DNA of 64,000 bases from Candidatus Methylomicrobium oryzae (lineage in GTDB: Bacteria > Pseudomonadota > Gammaproteobacteria > Methylococcales > Methylomonadaceae). Position numbers and translations under genes: made by a program. The stretch is from contig NZ_JAERVK010000003.1 of NCBI RefSeq assembly GCF_016745425.1, forward strand, positions 276,370 through 340,369, written 5' to 3'. Shown in pieces: positions 40,073 through 51,655 of this stretch; the stretch's first letter is position 1, and each line of letters starts with the position of its first letter. Under the pieces are notes generated by a model. That model made no database searches, was not told where the DNA came from, and was given only the letters and a program-made list of their open reading frames with translations.

Positions 40073-43000
40073 GTCCGCTGCCGCACAGGCAGCTTAGAAA
40101 TTAGGGTAATCTTTGGCCTCGTTCGTGTTGTCTGTCCGCTGCCGCACAGGCAGCTTAGAAAAAATTTCTCGACATGCCGGAAAGCATTCCGCTGTCCGCT
40201 GCCGCACAGGCAGCTTAGAAATTCCGCAGCGCGAAAGACCGTAAACAGGATCAGTCCGCTGCCGCACAGGCAGCTTAGAAATTATCAAGCATTTGCGTGG
40301 CTTTCTTGACAGCGTCCGCTGCCGCACAGGCAGCTTAGAAATTTACAGAAAACTTAACCCTGATGGATTTAGAGTCCGCTGCCGCACAGGCAGCTTAGAA
40401 AGTGGAATATTTTACGCCAGCAGCACCAGTGCTTGTCCGCTGCCGCACAGGCAGCTTAGAAATGTTCTTCGCTCATTGGCATAACTTTATCGTCGTCCGC
40501 TGCCGCACAGGCAGCTTAGAAAGGTAAATCGATCACATCCCAATTTTCGTGAGCGTCCGCTGCCGCACAGGCAGCTTAGAAAGATCAGGCTTATCTTTCT
40601 TTGTCGCGTCCAGGGTCCGCTGCCGCACAGGCAGCTTAGAAAAGAGATTCACGTCTCCGTCGTCAAAGGCGTAAGTCCGCTGCCGCACAGGCAGCTTAGA
40701 AAGTCGCCGCATTGCAGCGACTCGATCTTGATTGTCCGCTGCCGCACAGGCAGCTTAGAAAGGTATTGCTGCTCGGCTCTGGCCGCGCCGGAAGTCCGCT
40801 GCCGCACAGGCAGCTTAGAAATTCACTCTGTCTAAGAAAACCGATAACGTAGAGTCCGCTGCCGCACAGGCAGCTTAGAAAGCAAATTCCTTGGCCTTGC
40901 AGTTTCTCGGCGTGTCCGCTGCCGCACAGGCAGCTTAGAAAAATTACCTACGGGATATCAGGATGGAATGCGCGTCCGCTGCCGCACAGGCAGCTTAGAA
41001 ATGTTCCTGTTCTTTTTGGTACAGGCCATGGTCGTCCGCTGCCGCACAGGCAGCTTAGAAACTCGACAATTACCGCCGCTCTTACCGCCATGTGTCCGCT
41101 GCCGCACAGGCAGCTTAGAAAGATTGAGACTGCGCCGAAGAATAAACCTGTTCGTCCGCTGCCGCACAGGCAGCTTAGAAATTTTCAACGCCATTGATCT
41201 TGACTTTGTACGTGTCCGCTGCCGCACAGGCAGCTTAGAAATTTAAGGTCGAGTCGACTTGCGAGGCGTGGCGGTCCGCTGCCGCACAGGCAGCTTAGAA
41301 ATTCATGATCGCAAGCTAGATATAGCTCATTTAGTCCGCTGCCGCACAGGCAGCTTAGAAATTACGACTGATAAAACTATTGTCAGCATTGGAGTCCGCT
41401 GCCGCACAGGCAGCTTAGAAATGCTACTCCTAATTTCATGTTTTCTCCCCGGTGTCCGCTGCCGCACAGGCAGCTTAGAAAAGACTCTGAGCGACATCGC
41501 ACGGCTGCTGAATGTCCGCTGCCGCACAGGCAGCTTAGAAAAGTCTGCTAAAAACGCGCGGGATTTGGGAATTGTCCGCTGCCGCACAGGCAGCTTAGAA
41601 AATTCATGAATCGGAAGCAGCGCACCGTTCGCGGTCCGCTGCCGCACAGGCAGCTTAGAAATGTGGCGTGGATGAAACAAAATGAGCAATTTGGTCCGCT
41701 GCCGCACAGGCAGCTTAGAAATGGACATTCCAGCCCTGATTGGTTGCTTCGAGGTCCGCTGCCGCACAGGCAGCTTAGAAATGAATGCCATCAAAAAATA
41801 CGATGTCGCTATTGTCCGCTGCCGCACAGGCAGCTTAGAAATGATGCGGCCGGGGAAGTCAGAGGCGCCACGTGTCCGCTGCCGCACAGGCAGCTTAGAA
41901 ATGTTTCTCGACCGACCAGAGCGGCGCCTTATGGTCCGCTGCCGCACAGGCAGCTTAGAAAATTCAGCGGTTTCATGCCGCCACCTCCAGCTCGTCCGCT
42001 GCCGCACAGGCAGCTTAGAAAACAAGAGAAGAACTGGACGCCATCGTATTCGAGTCCGCTGCCGCACAGGCAGCTTAGAAATTTATCGATGATGTCTCCG
42101 CATATGCCGCGGAGTCCGCTGCCGCACAGGCAGCTTAGAAATATGGGCGCTATGCGATCAGGACGCGCCGAAAGTCCGCTGCCGCACAGGCAGCTTAGAA
42201 ATAAAACCTCGCCTAGCTTGTCCAGAGCGCCGGGTCCGCTGCCGCACAGGCAGCTTAGAAATTCAATCGAATACGGGAGCAGCTCGCTTCCAAGTCCGCT
42301 GCCGCACAGGCAGCTTAGAAAAGTACATCGAAAACATACGCAGCTAAAATCATGTCCGCTGCCGCACAGGCAGCTTAGAAAAGTCGCTTGTAGGCGTCGT
42401 AGTCGGCTGCGGCGTCCGCTGCCGCACAGGCAGCTTAGAAAAATAGTGCGCTGCGCTTTTGACACGTCTTCTGGTCCGCTGCCGCACAGGCAGCTTAGAA
42501 AGACATCGAAGCGGCCCGCCAGCGCGCGATCGAGTCCGCTGCCGCACAGGCAGCTTAGAAAAGCTTGCGCGGACCCGTGGGTGCCTCGCCGGCGTCCGCT
42601 GCCGCACAGGCAGCTTAGAAATTCTCAGCCTCACGCAGACGGCAGATGAGTTCGTCCGCTGCCGCACAGGCAGCTTAGAAAAAGTGCCTGTGTTTCGCTC
42701 GCCGCCCATCGTCGTCCGCTGCCGCACAGGCAGCTTAGAAAAACACTGACAATACCAACATTAACAATGCCTTGTCCGCTGCCGCACAGGCAGCTTAGAA
42801 AATCACGCCGCCTAATTGCGACTCCCGCCAATCGTCCGCTGCCGCACAGGCAGCTTAGAAAATCAGGAATCTATCACCGCCGATTCTCAGTGCGTCCGCT
42901 GCCGCACAGGCAGCTTAGAAATGGTAGGTTTTGGCCTCCTGCTGCTTCGAGGTGTCCGCTGCCGCACAGGCAGCTTAGAAATGAAACTCACCGACCTGCG

Positions 43001-44056
43001 TAGCCGTCAACGGGTCCGCTGCCGCACAGGCAGCTTAGAAAGCAGTTTTACGACGAATGGTTCCCCAAGTACCGTCCGCTGCCGCACAGGCAGCTTAGAA
43101 AAGTTTGTGCTCAAGCGTTCGAAGTCCCGGCCTGTCCGCTGCCGCACAGGCAGCTTAGAAAGGGTACGTGAACATGACTGCGTGAAGTGCGGTGTCCGCT
43201 GCCGCACAGGCAGCTTAGAAAGTTGCCAGGAGAAGCAACGGCCGCGCCAATGGGTCCGCTGCCGCACAGGCAGCTTAGAAATTGTTCAAGGCTATACGGG
43301 GGCTATGGGCATGGTCCGCTGCCGCACAGGCAGCTTAGAAATTGATTCTTGACTACCGTGACTTTATAGCCAGGTCCGCTGCCGCACAGGCAGCTTAGAA
43401 ATTATCTTACGTTTCATTATGAATGAATAATAAGTCCGCTGCCGCACAGGCAGCTTAGAAATGAAGAAGCCGCAGCCGCGCACCGAATACGACGTCCGCT
43501 GCCGCACAGGCAGCTTAGAAAATCAAGCGCCTGATGGTCGTCCGGAGCGACAAGTCCGCTGCCGCACAGGCAGCTTAGAAAGTATCAGATTGGCGTGTTG
43601 CTGTCCTCGTCAAGTCCGCTGCCGCACAGGCAGCTTAGAAAATAAAGCTAAGAATGTAGTCGACATCGGACTCGTCCGCTGCCGCACAGGCAGCTTAGAA
43701 AAGTATAGAAATCGTCCACGGCCGATGCGCCGGGTCCGCTGCCGCACAGGCAGCTTAGAAATGGATAAGACGCACATGCTATTACCCGATATCGTCCGCT
43801 GCCGCACAGGCAGCTTAGAAATTTTCCTTCTGGTGCTTCGCGGCCATTTGCTGGTCCGCTGCCGCACAGGCAGCTTAGAAAATAGAATAAACGTTATTAG
43901 GTCGTTTAAAACGTCCGCTGCCGCACAGGCAGCTTAGAAAATAGAATAAACGTTATTAGGTCGATTTAAAACGTCCGCTGCCGCACAGGCAGCTTAGAAA
44001 ATGATAGACGTAGACATCGACGACCGCGAGATGTCCGCTGCCGCACAGGCAGCTTA

Positions 44057-44934
44057 GAAGCTGTTTGGAAATTCCCGCTTCAAGCCAAGCGATTCAACAT
44101 CAGACGCGTCATGGCGATATAAATCCAGGTTTCGTCCGTGCAAGTGAGACGCTCATAGTTTTTGCTGAGGCGGCGTGAGTGGTTCAACCAGCCGAAGGTG
44201 CGCTCAACCACCCAACGGCGAGGCAGCAGTACGAACTTCTTCGTTTGTTTGGGACGCAACACCACCGCCAGACAGAACTTGAAGCGTTCTGCCACCCAGC
44301 CCAGCAGCTGACCGCTATAGCCGCCATCAACCCAAACCTTGCGCAACTTTTTACAGCCACCGGGCAGCTGGCTTAACAGCCGGCGTGCTCCGTCCCGGTC
44401 TTGTACACTGGCGGCCGTCACGACGATGGCCATAAGCCAGCCCAAGGTATCCACCAGAAGATGGCGTTTGCGGCCATTAATCCCTTTCCCGGCATCGAAA
44501 CCGCGCACTCCGGATACCGCGGTACACTTGACGCTCTGGCTGTCCAGACAACCGGCTGTGGGGTGTTTATGACGTCCCAATTGCTGCCGCAGTCTGGCGT
44601 GTAGCCGATGATGCAACCGTGCCCAGGTGCCGTCGGAGGACCAGCGTCTGAAATAATAATACACCGCCGTCCATGCCGGAAACTCGCGGGGCAACTGCCG
44701 CCATTGGCAACCGGTCTTCAGGCTGTACAAGATGGCATTGATGACTTGGCGCAGGCTCACTTCGCGTGGCCTGCCCACAGCCGATACCGGCAGATGGGGC
44801 TTCAGATAGCGCCATGGGCCATCGCTCAGGTTGCTTGGGTAGCGCTTCTTTCGCTTTTTTGAGGCATTATCGGGTCACTGAAAATAAAAATCCCTATAGA
44901 GTCAATTCGAAAATCAGAGTTTCCAAACAGCCTC
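44057..44934. mobile_element. IS5-family insertion sequence (IS427-type ends)
   Basis: 878 bp. Left end GAAGCTGTTTGGAAATTC and right end (inverted) GAGGCTGTTTGGAAACTC match at 16 of 18 positions. It is flanked by TTA at 44054-44056 and 44935-44937, a 3-bp target duplication, the target lying in the CTTAGAAA part of a CRISPR repeat. It carries one transposase gene on the minus strand. Size, ends and target fit the IS427 group of IS5. Confidence 0.9.
44080..44778 (-). CDS. IS5-family DDE transposase, N-terminus possibly frameshifted
   Basis: 232 residues from a GTG (reads GRPREVSLRQVINAILYSLKTGCQWRQLP). DDE residues are in GCLDSQSVK, KVWVDGGYSGQ and VVERTFGWLNHSRRLSKNYE. The reading frame continues upstream to about 44874 with family-like sequence (KKRYPSNLSDGPWRYLKPHLPVSAV) but has no ATG; the likely original ATG (at 44868, reading MPQKS) is in another frame, joined through a run of six A. 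This suggests either programmed frameshifting or a one-base indel. Activity is therefore uncertain. Confidence 0.88.
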   Translation of the reverse strand: MGRPREVSLRQVINAILYSLKTGCQWRQLPREFPAWTAVYYYFRRWSSDGTWARLHHRLHARLRQQLGRHKHPTAGCLDSQSVKCTAVSGVRGFDAGKGINGRKRHLLVDTLGWLMAIVVTAASVQDRDGARRLLSQLPGGCKKLRKVWVDGGYSGQLLGWVAERFKFCLAVVLRPKQTKKFVLLPRRWVVERTFGWLNHSRRLSKNYERLTCTDETWIYIAMTRLMLNRLA

Positions 44935-45293
44935 TTAGAAAAATCAATTCGCAGGAGCGGACAATATCAGCAAGTCCGCTGCCGCACAGGCAGCTTAGAA
45001 ATAAGTTAATCAAGCGCGAAATCCATCGTTTGCGTCCGCTGCCGCACAGGCAGCTTAGAAATGATGAGCGGATTCAGGCGGCGCTGTGGTCGAGTCCGCT
45101 GCCGCACAGGCAGCTTAGAAAGGTGGTGGTGCTGTCGCAGCTGAACCGGAATTGTCCGCTGCCGCACAGGCAGCTTAATTGAGATCGCCTTTGGATTTCG
45201 TTTGCAGTCAGGCGTTTCAATCGTTGCGAACAAGAATCGCCGGTGTACGGTCGTGGATCGGCCGCACATGGCCTTGACTTTAAAAGAGAGATT

Positions 45294-45422
45294 CTACTCG
45301 CTGTTGCCGCCAGGCTTGTCTTCGTCGTCGGTTTGATTGTCCAGCGAGCCCATCTTGGTAAAAAATACCAAACTTAAGATAACCGCCAGCGCCATCACAA
45401 TTTCAAAAACCATTCTCAACAT
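45294..45422 (-). CDS. Small single-span membrane protein (42 aa)
   Basis: MLRMVFEIVMALAVILSLVF is one hydrophobic helix, followed by a short acidic hydrophilic tail (DNQTDDEDKPGGNSE). ATG at 45422 has AAGGTGG seven bases upstream, a good ribosome site; a longer reading to 45605 has no ribosome site and is not protein-like. Not recognised. It follows the CRISPR trailer, but there is no evidence that it belongs to the system. Confidence 0.5.
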   Translation of the reverse strand: MLRMVFEIVMALAVILSLVFFTKMGSLDNQTDDEDKPGGNSE

Positions 45423-46377
45423 TGTTGCCACCTTTGAGTCAGGAACATTTCGGATTCTGATCCGGAATGCAGGGGATTGCAAGATATCTTGGAGAGCAAG
45501 ATAAACGCTGTCAGTCAAGTCAAGCCCTATGAGAGAGGGATCGAACGATTTTGCCGACTTCAGGACGCCGGGAGCGGCATGTATGTAAGAGGGAATGAAA
45601 ATCAATGGATTATTGTCCTAAACCTTTCTCGGAGGGAGAGTGGAATTATTCAGAACTTCCTGAAGTAGCAGGGGAGTTGCAAAGCAAGCTTTGCAACTCC
45701 ATTAAGCGATGTAATTCCGGCTTATCTTAGGATCTGGTAGGAAATAACTTCCCCGAATGTTGATTGTTTCGAAAAGGAGAGGCTTCACTCCCCTCTTTGA
45801 AAAAGACGACTGAGATTTGCTCCTCGGCAATATAGCTCCTGGATTGCCTACCTCTGCCTCTCTACAGTCGTCGACAACCGCTCCCTGCGTTGTCCTACCT
45901 CCTGCCTCCCTGCAGTCGTGCAATCGCTGCATGCACGTCCTCCCTGGCGTTCATGCAGGCGGTACGCGCCTAAGGAAGGGCGAGGTAGATCGCGTCGGGA
46001 TCCAGCGATCGACGCCCCCAGGGAGGGGGAAAGGAGATCGCGTTGGGAACACGCGATCGAGAGTAACGCAGGGAGCAGTTATCGAAGGACGGGGGGATTT
46101 TTTAATAAATCCCCCTCGATCCCCCTTTTTCAAAGGGGGAGGTGTTTTTTGACGAAATCCCCTCTTTGAAAAAAGGGGAAGTTGTTTTTGACGAAACTCT
46201 TAACGACATTGCCATCAAGGGAGAGAATGGCTTGTCCTGTCTACTGCCATATAGTTACCGTGAAACTCCTGGATGAAGCGCGTAGGGGAAAGAGGCCTAC
46301 GCGCGATTGAGGACTCAAATTTTCACGCGGCACCTTTCCGTGGCTGAATTTCATGATGACCGGCAGCGTGTCAAGAC
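45423..46377. other. 955-bp intergenic region rich in dispersed repeats
   Basis: Holds two units of the GATCGCGT..GCGATCGA/GGGAGGGGGAA family (about 45978-46072), repeats of the type GGGGGATTT..AAATCCCCC and CCCCCTTTTTCAAAGGGGGA (about 46092-46182), and a perfect hairpin GCGCGTAGG (46278-46286)/CCTACGCGC (46296-46304). No gene was found. Confidence 0.5.
46278..46304. other. Perfect 9-bp hairpin downstream of kinase gene
   Basis: GCGCGTAGG and CCTACGCGC are separated by nine bases. It lies about 75 bp past the end of the APH-type gene. No T-run on either strand, so an intrinsic terminator is not proven. Confidence 0.35.
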
Positions 46378-47469
46378 CTAGGCCTCCGCCAGTGCCTCGA
46401 AGCCGTCCAGGTCGCTGATGGCGCATGCGGCGCGCCGGATCATTTCGAGGTTGGCATTTTCTTCCATCATGCCGCCGATCGCCAGGGTGACGACCATCGC
46501 CTCGAAAGGGTAGGAAAGATGTGCACGGTAGCGCTGCCAAAGCAGGTCCGGCGCAGTTTCGGCGACCCCGTGCGCAGCCAGCGTCTGCCGGTATAGATCC
46601 AGCAGCGGGCGTTCGTGCACTTGCCGCAGTTCGGGCTCCAGCGCCGTCGCTAGAAAATAGGCAATGTCGGCGACGCCTTCGCCGATCCGGACCAGTTGCC
46701 AGTCGAGGAATCCCGGTTGCGAATCGCTCCAGAAAAAGTTGCCGGGATGACAGTCGCGATGGATCAGCGTTTGGGTGCCGCCGTTCAGGAACTGCATGAT
46801 CCGCCGGCGGCGGCGCGCATAATGGAGCGCGGCCCGATGCAGATGGGCGGGTACGGCCTCTGCGGCTTTTTCCAGACCCAACTGCATCAAAGGCACTGCC
46901 ATCAAGGTGCCTAGCGAATCTTCCAGGCGGCGGATCGGGCCGCCCAGCCAGCGGTAGTTCCGATCGTGGTGAATGCCCCAAAAGGCCGCGTGAAAGCGGG
47001 CTAACTGCTCGACGACGGCGGCGGCCTGAGGCAGCGTCAAGGCTTCGCCGGCCCGGCCGGGCATGGCTCCGCTTTCGGCGATGTCGGACAACACCAGCGT
47101 GGCCCCTTTGCCGAACCGGCTCTGCGCGGCCAAGAGCGCGGGTCTGGCCAGCGGAACCGCATGGGCGATGTCGCGGTAAAACCGGGTTTCGACGTGTAAA
47201 AGCCGGGGCAGGGCGGTGATCAACCGGGCTCGCCAGGCCAGCGAGGGAATTTTGACAAACCAGCGGCGGGGCAGCGATTCCGGACCGTCGTGGTCGACTG
47301 CCAGGCGCACGCGGGTCGTCGTGCCGATATCGGCGGAAATGAGTTCGATGTTTTCGACGCGGGTTTCAAGGCAGTGGCGTTTAACAATCCGTTGCGCCCA
47401 GGGAACCGTAAAGTCGTGAAGGTGGTTCACCATAATGTCTGAGTGATTATCGGCAATGGCGTATTGCAT
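46378..47469 (-). CDS. Aminoglycoside phosphotransferase / choline kinase-like family protein
   Basis: 363 residues of the protein kinase-like fold. The catalytic loop is TLIHRDCHPGNFFW (HxDxxxxN) near residue 235 and the metal-binding loop is PGFLDWQLVR. The nucleotide-binding lysine is probably in RRWFVKIPS. This type (ecdysteroid kinase/DUF1679-like) phosphorylates small hydroxylated molecules; the substrate is unknown and the annotation does not mean antibiotic resistance. An ATG 12 codons in (MVNHLHDF) is an alternative start. Stands alone, divergent from lepA. Confidence 0.75.
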   Translation of the reverse strand: MQYAIADNHSDIMVNHLHDFTVPWAQRIVKRHCLETRVENIELISADIGTTTRVRLAVDHDGPESLPRRWFVKIPSLAWRARLITALPRLLHVETRFYRDIAHAVPLARPALLAAQSRFGKGATLVLSDIAESGAMPGRAGEALTLPQAAAVVEQLARFHAAFWGIHHDRNYRWLGGPIRRLEDSLGTLMAVPLMQLGLEKAAEAVPAHLHRAALHYARRRRRIMQFLNGGTQTLIHRDCHPGNFFWSDSQPGFLDWQLVRIGEGVADIAYFLATALEPELRQVHERPLLDLYRQTLAAHGVAETAPDLLWQRYRAHLSYPFEAMVVTLAIGGMMEENANLEMIRRAACAISDLDGFEALAEA

Positions 47470-47929
47470 GAGTTCTTGGAGCTTTATGGGTTTCGGATGC
47501 GTTGTTTTTCAGGGAAAGGCCTAAATCCTGTACCGCCGGATCGTTCCGCGGGAAGGACGTCGGCTGGTTTCTACAATATTGTAGGTAGGAATTAAGCAAA
47601 AGCAAAGCGGCGGCCGCGCCACGGCTACCGCGTTTTCCGGTTGGTGCTGAAGTCTGTTTTATTTTAATATCAATGTTTTGGGTGGATTTTGGCGGGCTGG
47701 CTCCTTGACCGTTTTCCGGAATACCTTTGTGGAACGATGAGGCCCGTACCTCTCCAAAATGTTTCGCCCGATGACTGGCCGCGCTGTGAAAGTCGGGTCA
47801 TACACGGCTTGATTCTGTTATAATGCAGGATTTATTCGGGCGCGGTTCGGCACGCTCCAAAGTCATTGGACGATCATTCCTAATTTATCCCGCCTTCCGT
47901 TCAGTTTCATTGACAGACTAGAAAACGTA
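47470..47929. other. 460-bp intergenic region with lepA promoter
   Basis: Divergent gap between the kinase gene and lepA. Apart from the promoter (separate entry), a small palindrome CTACAATATTGTAG at 47571-47584 is the only structure seen. Confidence 0.45.
47816..47824 (+). promoter_or_regulatory. Extended -10 promoter for lepA
   Basis: TGTTATAAT: consensus TATAAT at 47819-47824 with the TGn extension. The -35 region (GGGTCA at 47795-47800) is poor, as is usual for extended -10 promoters. About 105 bp before the lepA GTG. Confidence 0.55.
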
Positions 47930-49729
<1,800 letters not shown>

Positions 49730-49769
49730 GCGGCTCCACCATTTTTAATCATTATTCGACGGGATAGCG

Positions 49770-50546
49770 ATGGACTACGATTTTTCGTTTTTTCTGCTCG
49801 TGGCGACGGTGGTCACGGGCGTCATCTGGGGCGGCTACGTCGCCTATTTAAAGAGCAAAGGCAAACCTTACGACGCGGAAAACGAACCCTGGCTGGTCGA
49901 ATATGCGCATTCCTTTTTCCCGGTCGTGCTGATCGTGTTCCTGCTGCGTTCCTTCATCGCCGAACCGTTCCGGATTCCGTCCGCTTCGATGATGCCGACC
50001 TTGTTGATTGGCGATTTCATTCTGGTGAACAAGTTCGCTTACGGGATTCGTCTGCCGGTGATCAATAAAAAAGTGATCGATTTAAACGAACCCCGGCGCG
50101 GCGATATCGTGGTGTTCCGCTTTCCGAAAGATCCGACGGTTGATTACATCAAGCGCGTGATCGGTTTGCCGGGAGACAGGATCGGTTATTTCAACAAAAC
50201 GGTTTTCGTGAACGATATGCCGGTGGCCCAGAAGCCTGTCGGTATCTATGAAGGTTTTGGGCAGGGCCAGGATATGAGTGGCGCGGTCGAGCTGAACGAG
50301 GATTTGACCGGCGTCGAGCATAAAATTCTGGTCCGCCAGGAAGCTCCCTCAGTGGAAGGGGTGTTCGTGGTGCCGCCGGGCCATTATTTCGTGATGGGAG
50401 ACAACCGCGACAACAGCAACGACAGCCGTTACTGGGGCATGGTGCCGGAACAGAATTTGGTCGGTAAGGCGTTTTTCATCTGGATGAGCTGGGATTGGCA
50501 GCATAAAGGCGTCGGTTTCGACCGCATTGGCACCGCGTTAAAATAA
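49770..50546 (+). CDS. lepB: Signal peptidase I
   Basis: 258 residues, inner membrane. Two N-terminal helices, then box B PSASMMPTLLIGDFILVNKF with the serine nucleophile, box D RGDIVVFRFPKDPTVDYIKRVIGLPGD with the catalytic lysine, and box E GDNRDNSNDSRYWG. Removes signal peptides from exported proteins. Follows lepA as in most gammaproteobacteria. Confidence 0.96.
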   Translation: MDYDFSFFLLVATVVTGVIWGGYVAYLKSKGKPYDAENEPWLVEYAHSFFPVVLIVFLLRSFIAEPFRIPSASMMPTLLIGDFILVNKFAYGIRLPVINKKVIDLNEPRRGDIVVFRFPKDPTVDYIKRVIGLPGDRIGYFNKTVFVNDMPVAQKPVGIYEGFGQGQDMSGAVELNEDLTGVEHKILVRQEAPSVEGVFVVPPGHYFVMGDNRDNSNDSRYWGMVPEQNLVGKAFFIWMSWDWQHKGVGFDRIGTALK

Positions 50547-50588
50547 ACTAGACTTAGTGGATTCATTCATTATCCATCCGGAGTCGTT

Positions 50589-50975
50589 ATGCAAACATTG
50601 CCGAAACATCAGCGGGGGCTTACGTTTATTTCGTTGTGCGTTCTGCTCTTTATTTTCGGGTTTTTCGTATTTTTGATTTTGAAGATCGGGCCGATTTATC
50701 TGGATCACAACAAGGTCGCCAGCGCCTTGTCCGCGTTGAAGGGGGATCCCGAATTTCCGGAGATGAGCGAATCAGAAATCCGGAGCAGTCTCAGTAAGCG
50801 TTTCAATATCGGTTATGTCGATTTCATTGAACCGGAGGATATTAAAATCAGTAAAAGCAGCAACTATGTGAAGGTCGAGATCGAATATGAGGTTGTCGAG
50901 TCGATGGCCTACAATCTCAGCGTATTGGTCGAATTTCACGACATGATAGAAGCCGGCGGGGACAGTGACGTGTGA
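50589..50975 (+). CDS. DUF4845 single-span membrane protein
   Basis: 128 residues. N-terminal helix LTFISLCVLLFIFGFFVFLILKIGP, then a small periplasmic domain with PIYLDHNKVASALSAL. DUF4845 genes sit between lepB and rnc in many gammaproteobacteria; function unknown. Stop overlaps the rnc GTG (GTGA). Confidence 0.85.
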   Translation: MQTLPKHQRGLTFISLCVLLFIFGFFVFLILKIGPIYLDHNKVASALSALKGDPEFPEMSESEIRSSLSKRFNIGYVDFIEPEDIKISKSSNYVKVEIEYEVVESMAYNLSVLVEFHDMIEAGGDSDV

Positions 50976-51655
50976 TCAGGGATCCGAAGATTTTATCCCG
51001 TAATCTGGGATTGGCATTCAATAATCCCGAGCTCTTTTCGACCGCGCTGACGCATCGCAGCGCCGGCGCGAAAAATAACGAACGCCTGGAATTTTTGGGC
51101 GATTCGATTCTGGGGTTCGTCATTGCGGAGATTTTGTACGATAAATTTTCCGAGGCGCCCGAAGGCGTGCTGAGCCGGCTCCGGGCCAATCTGGTCAATC
51201 AGGCTTCGCTGGCCGAGCTGGCGCGCGCGCACCGGTTCGGCGATTATCTGCTGCTGGGATCCGGCGAGTTGAAAAGCGGCGGCTTCCGGCGCGAGTCGAT
51301 TCTGTCCGATGCGCTGGAGGCGGTGATCGGCGCCTTGTTTCTCGACCAGGGCATCGAAGCCTGCAAGCAATGGATCAGTCAGTTGTTTCAGGAAAAACTG
51401 CAGGCTCTGACACTGGACAATTGGCAGAAAGATCCGAAGACGCAACTGCAGGAACTGATGCAGTCCAAACGAGTGGAACTGCCCGAATATACGCTGCTGA
51501 CCATGTCCGGTTTGCCGCATGAGCAAACTTTTAAAGTCAAATGCACGATTCCGCTGCTCAAGGATGCCAGTATCGGTACCGGGGTGTCGAGAAAACGGGC
51601 TGAACAGGCGGCAGCCGAAAAAATGCTGCAATTGCTGGAGAAAACAGGTCAATGA
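50972..51655 (+). CDS. rnc: Ribonuclease III
   Basis: 227 residues. The signature NERLEFLGDSILG (near residue 34) supplies catalytic acidic residues, with DALEAVIGALFLDQG for the second set. A double-stranded RNA-binding domain is at the C-terminus (DPKTQLQELMQSKR to AAAEKMLQLLEK). Processes rRNA and structured mRNAs. GTG start overlapping DUF4845; overlaps era by 4 bp. Confidence 0.97.
   Translation: MIRDPKILSRNLGLAFNNPELFSTALTHRSAGAKNNERLEFLGDSILGFVIAEILYDKFSEAPEGVLSRLRANLVNQASLAELARAHRFGDYLLLGSGELKSGGFRRESILSDALEAVIGALFLDQGIEACKQWISQLFQEKLQALTLDNWQKDPKTQLQELMQSKRVELPEYTLLTMSGLPHEQTFKVKCTIPLLKDASIGTGVSRKRAEQAAAEKMLQLLEKTGQ

Larger units (their letters stand above)
40073..45181 (+). CRISPR. 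Subtype I-F CRISPR array, 71 repeats / 70 spacers, interrupted by an IS
   Basis: The repeat is 28 nt, GTCCGCTGCCGCACAGGCAG followed by CTTAGAAA. It contains the I-F hairpin CTGCC-GCACA-GGCAG and the CTTAGAAA 5' handle. By line count there are 66 intact repeats from 40073, a 67th split by the IS (24 bases to 44056, then TTAGAAA at 44935-44941), and four more from 44974. Spacers are 32 nt, a few 31 or 33 (the first is 33). The last repeat (45154-45181) ends TTAATTG instead of TTAGAAA, the usual decay at the trailer end. Two neighbouring spacers at 43882-43912 and 43941-43972 differ by a single A. Repeats are otherwise invariant by eye. Confidence 0.98.

Noticed and set aside
40094..43937. Many ORFs on both strands with repeated VRCRTGSLE, PLPHRQLRN, SKLPVRQRT or FLSCLCGSG
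   Set aside because: They are six-frame translations of the 28-nt CRISPR repeat with spacers between, not proteins.
45006..45269. ORF beginning MCGR, like SOS-response peptidase YedK
   Set aside because: Only the first four residues agree; it runs straight into the CRISPR repeats and has no further family motif.
47470..47929. tRNA or small RNA gene in the lepA upstream region
   Set aside because: No cloverleaf or T-loop motif found; only the promoter and a short palindrome.
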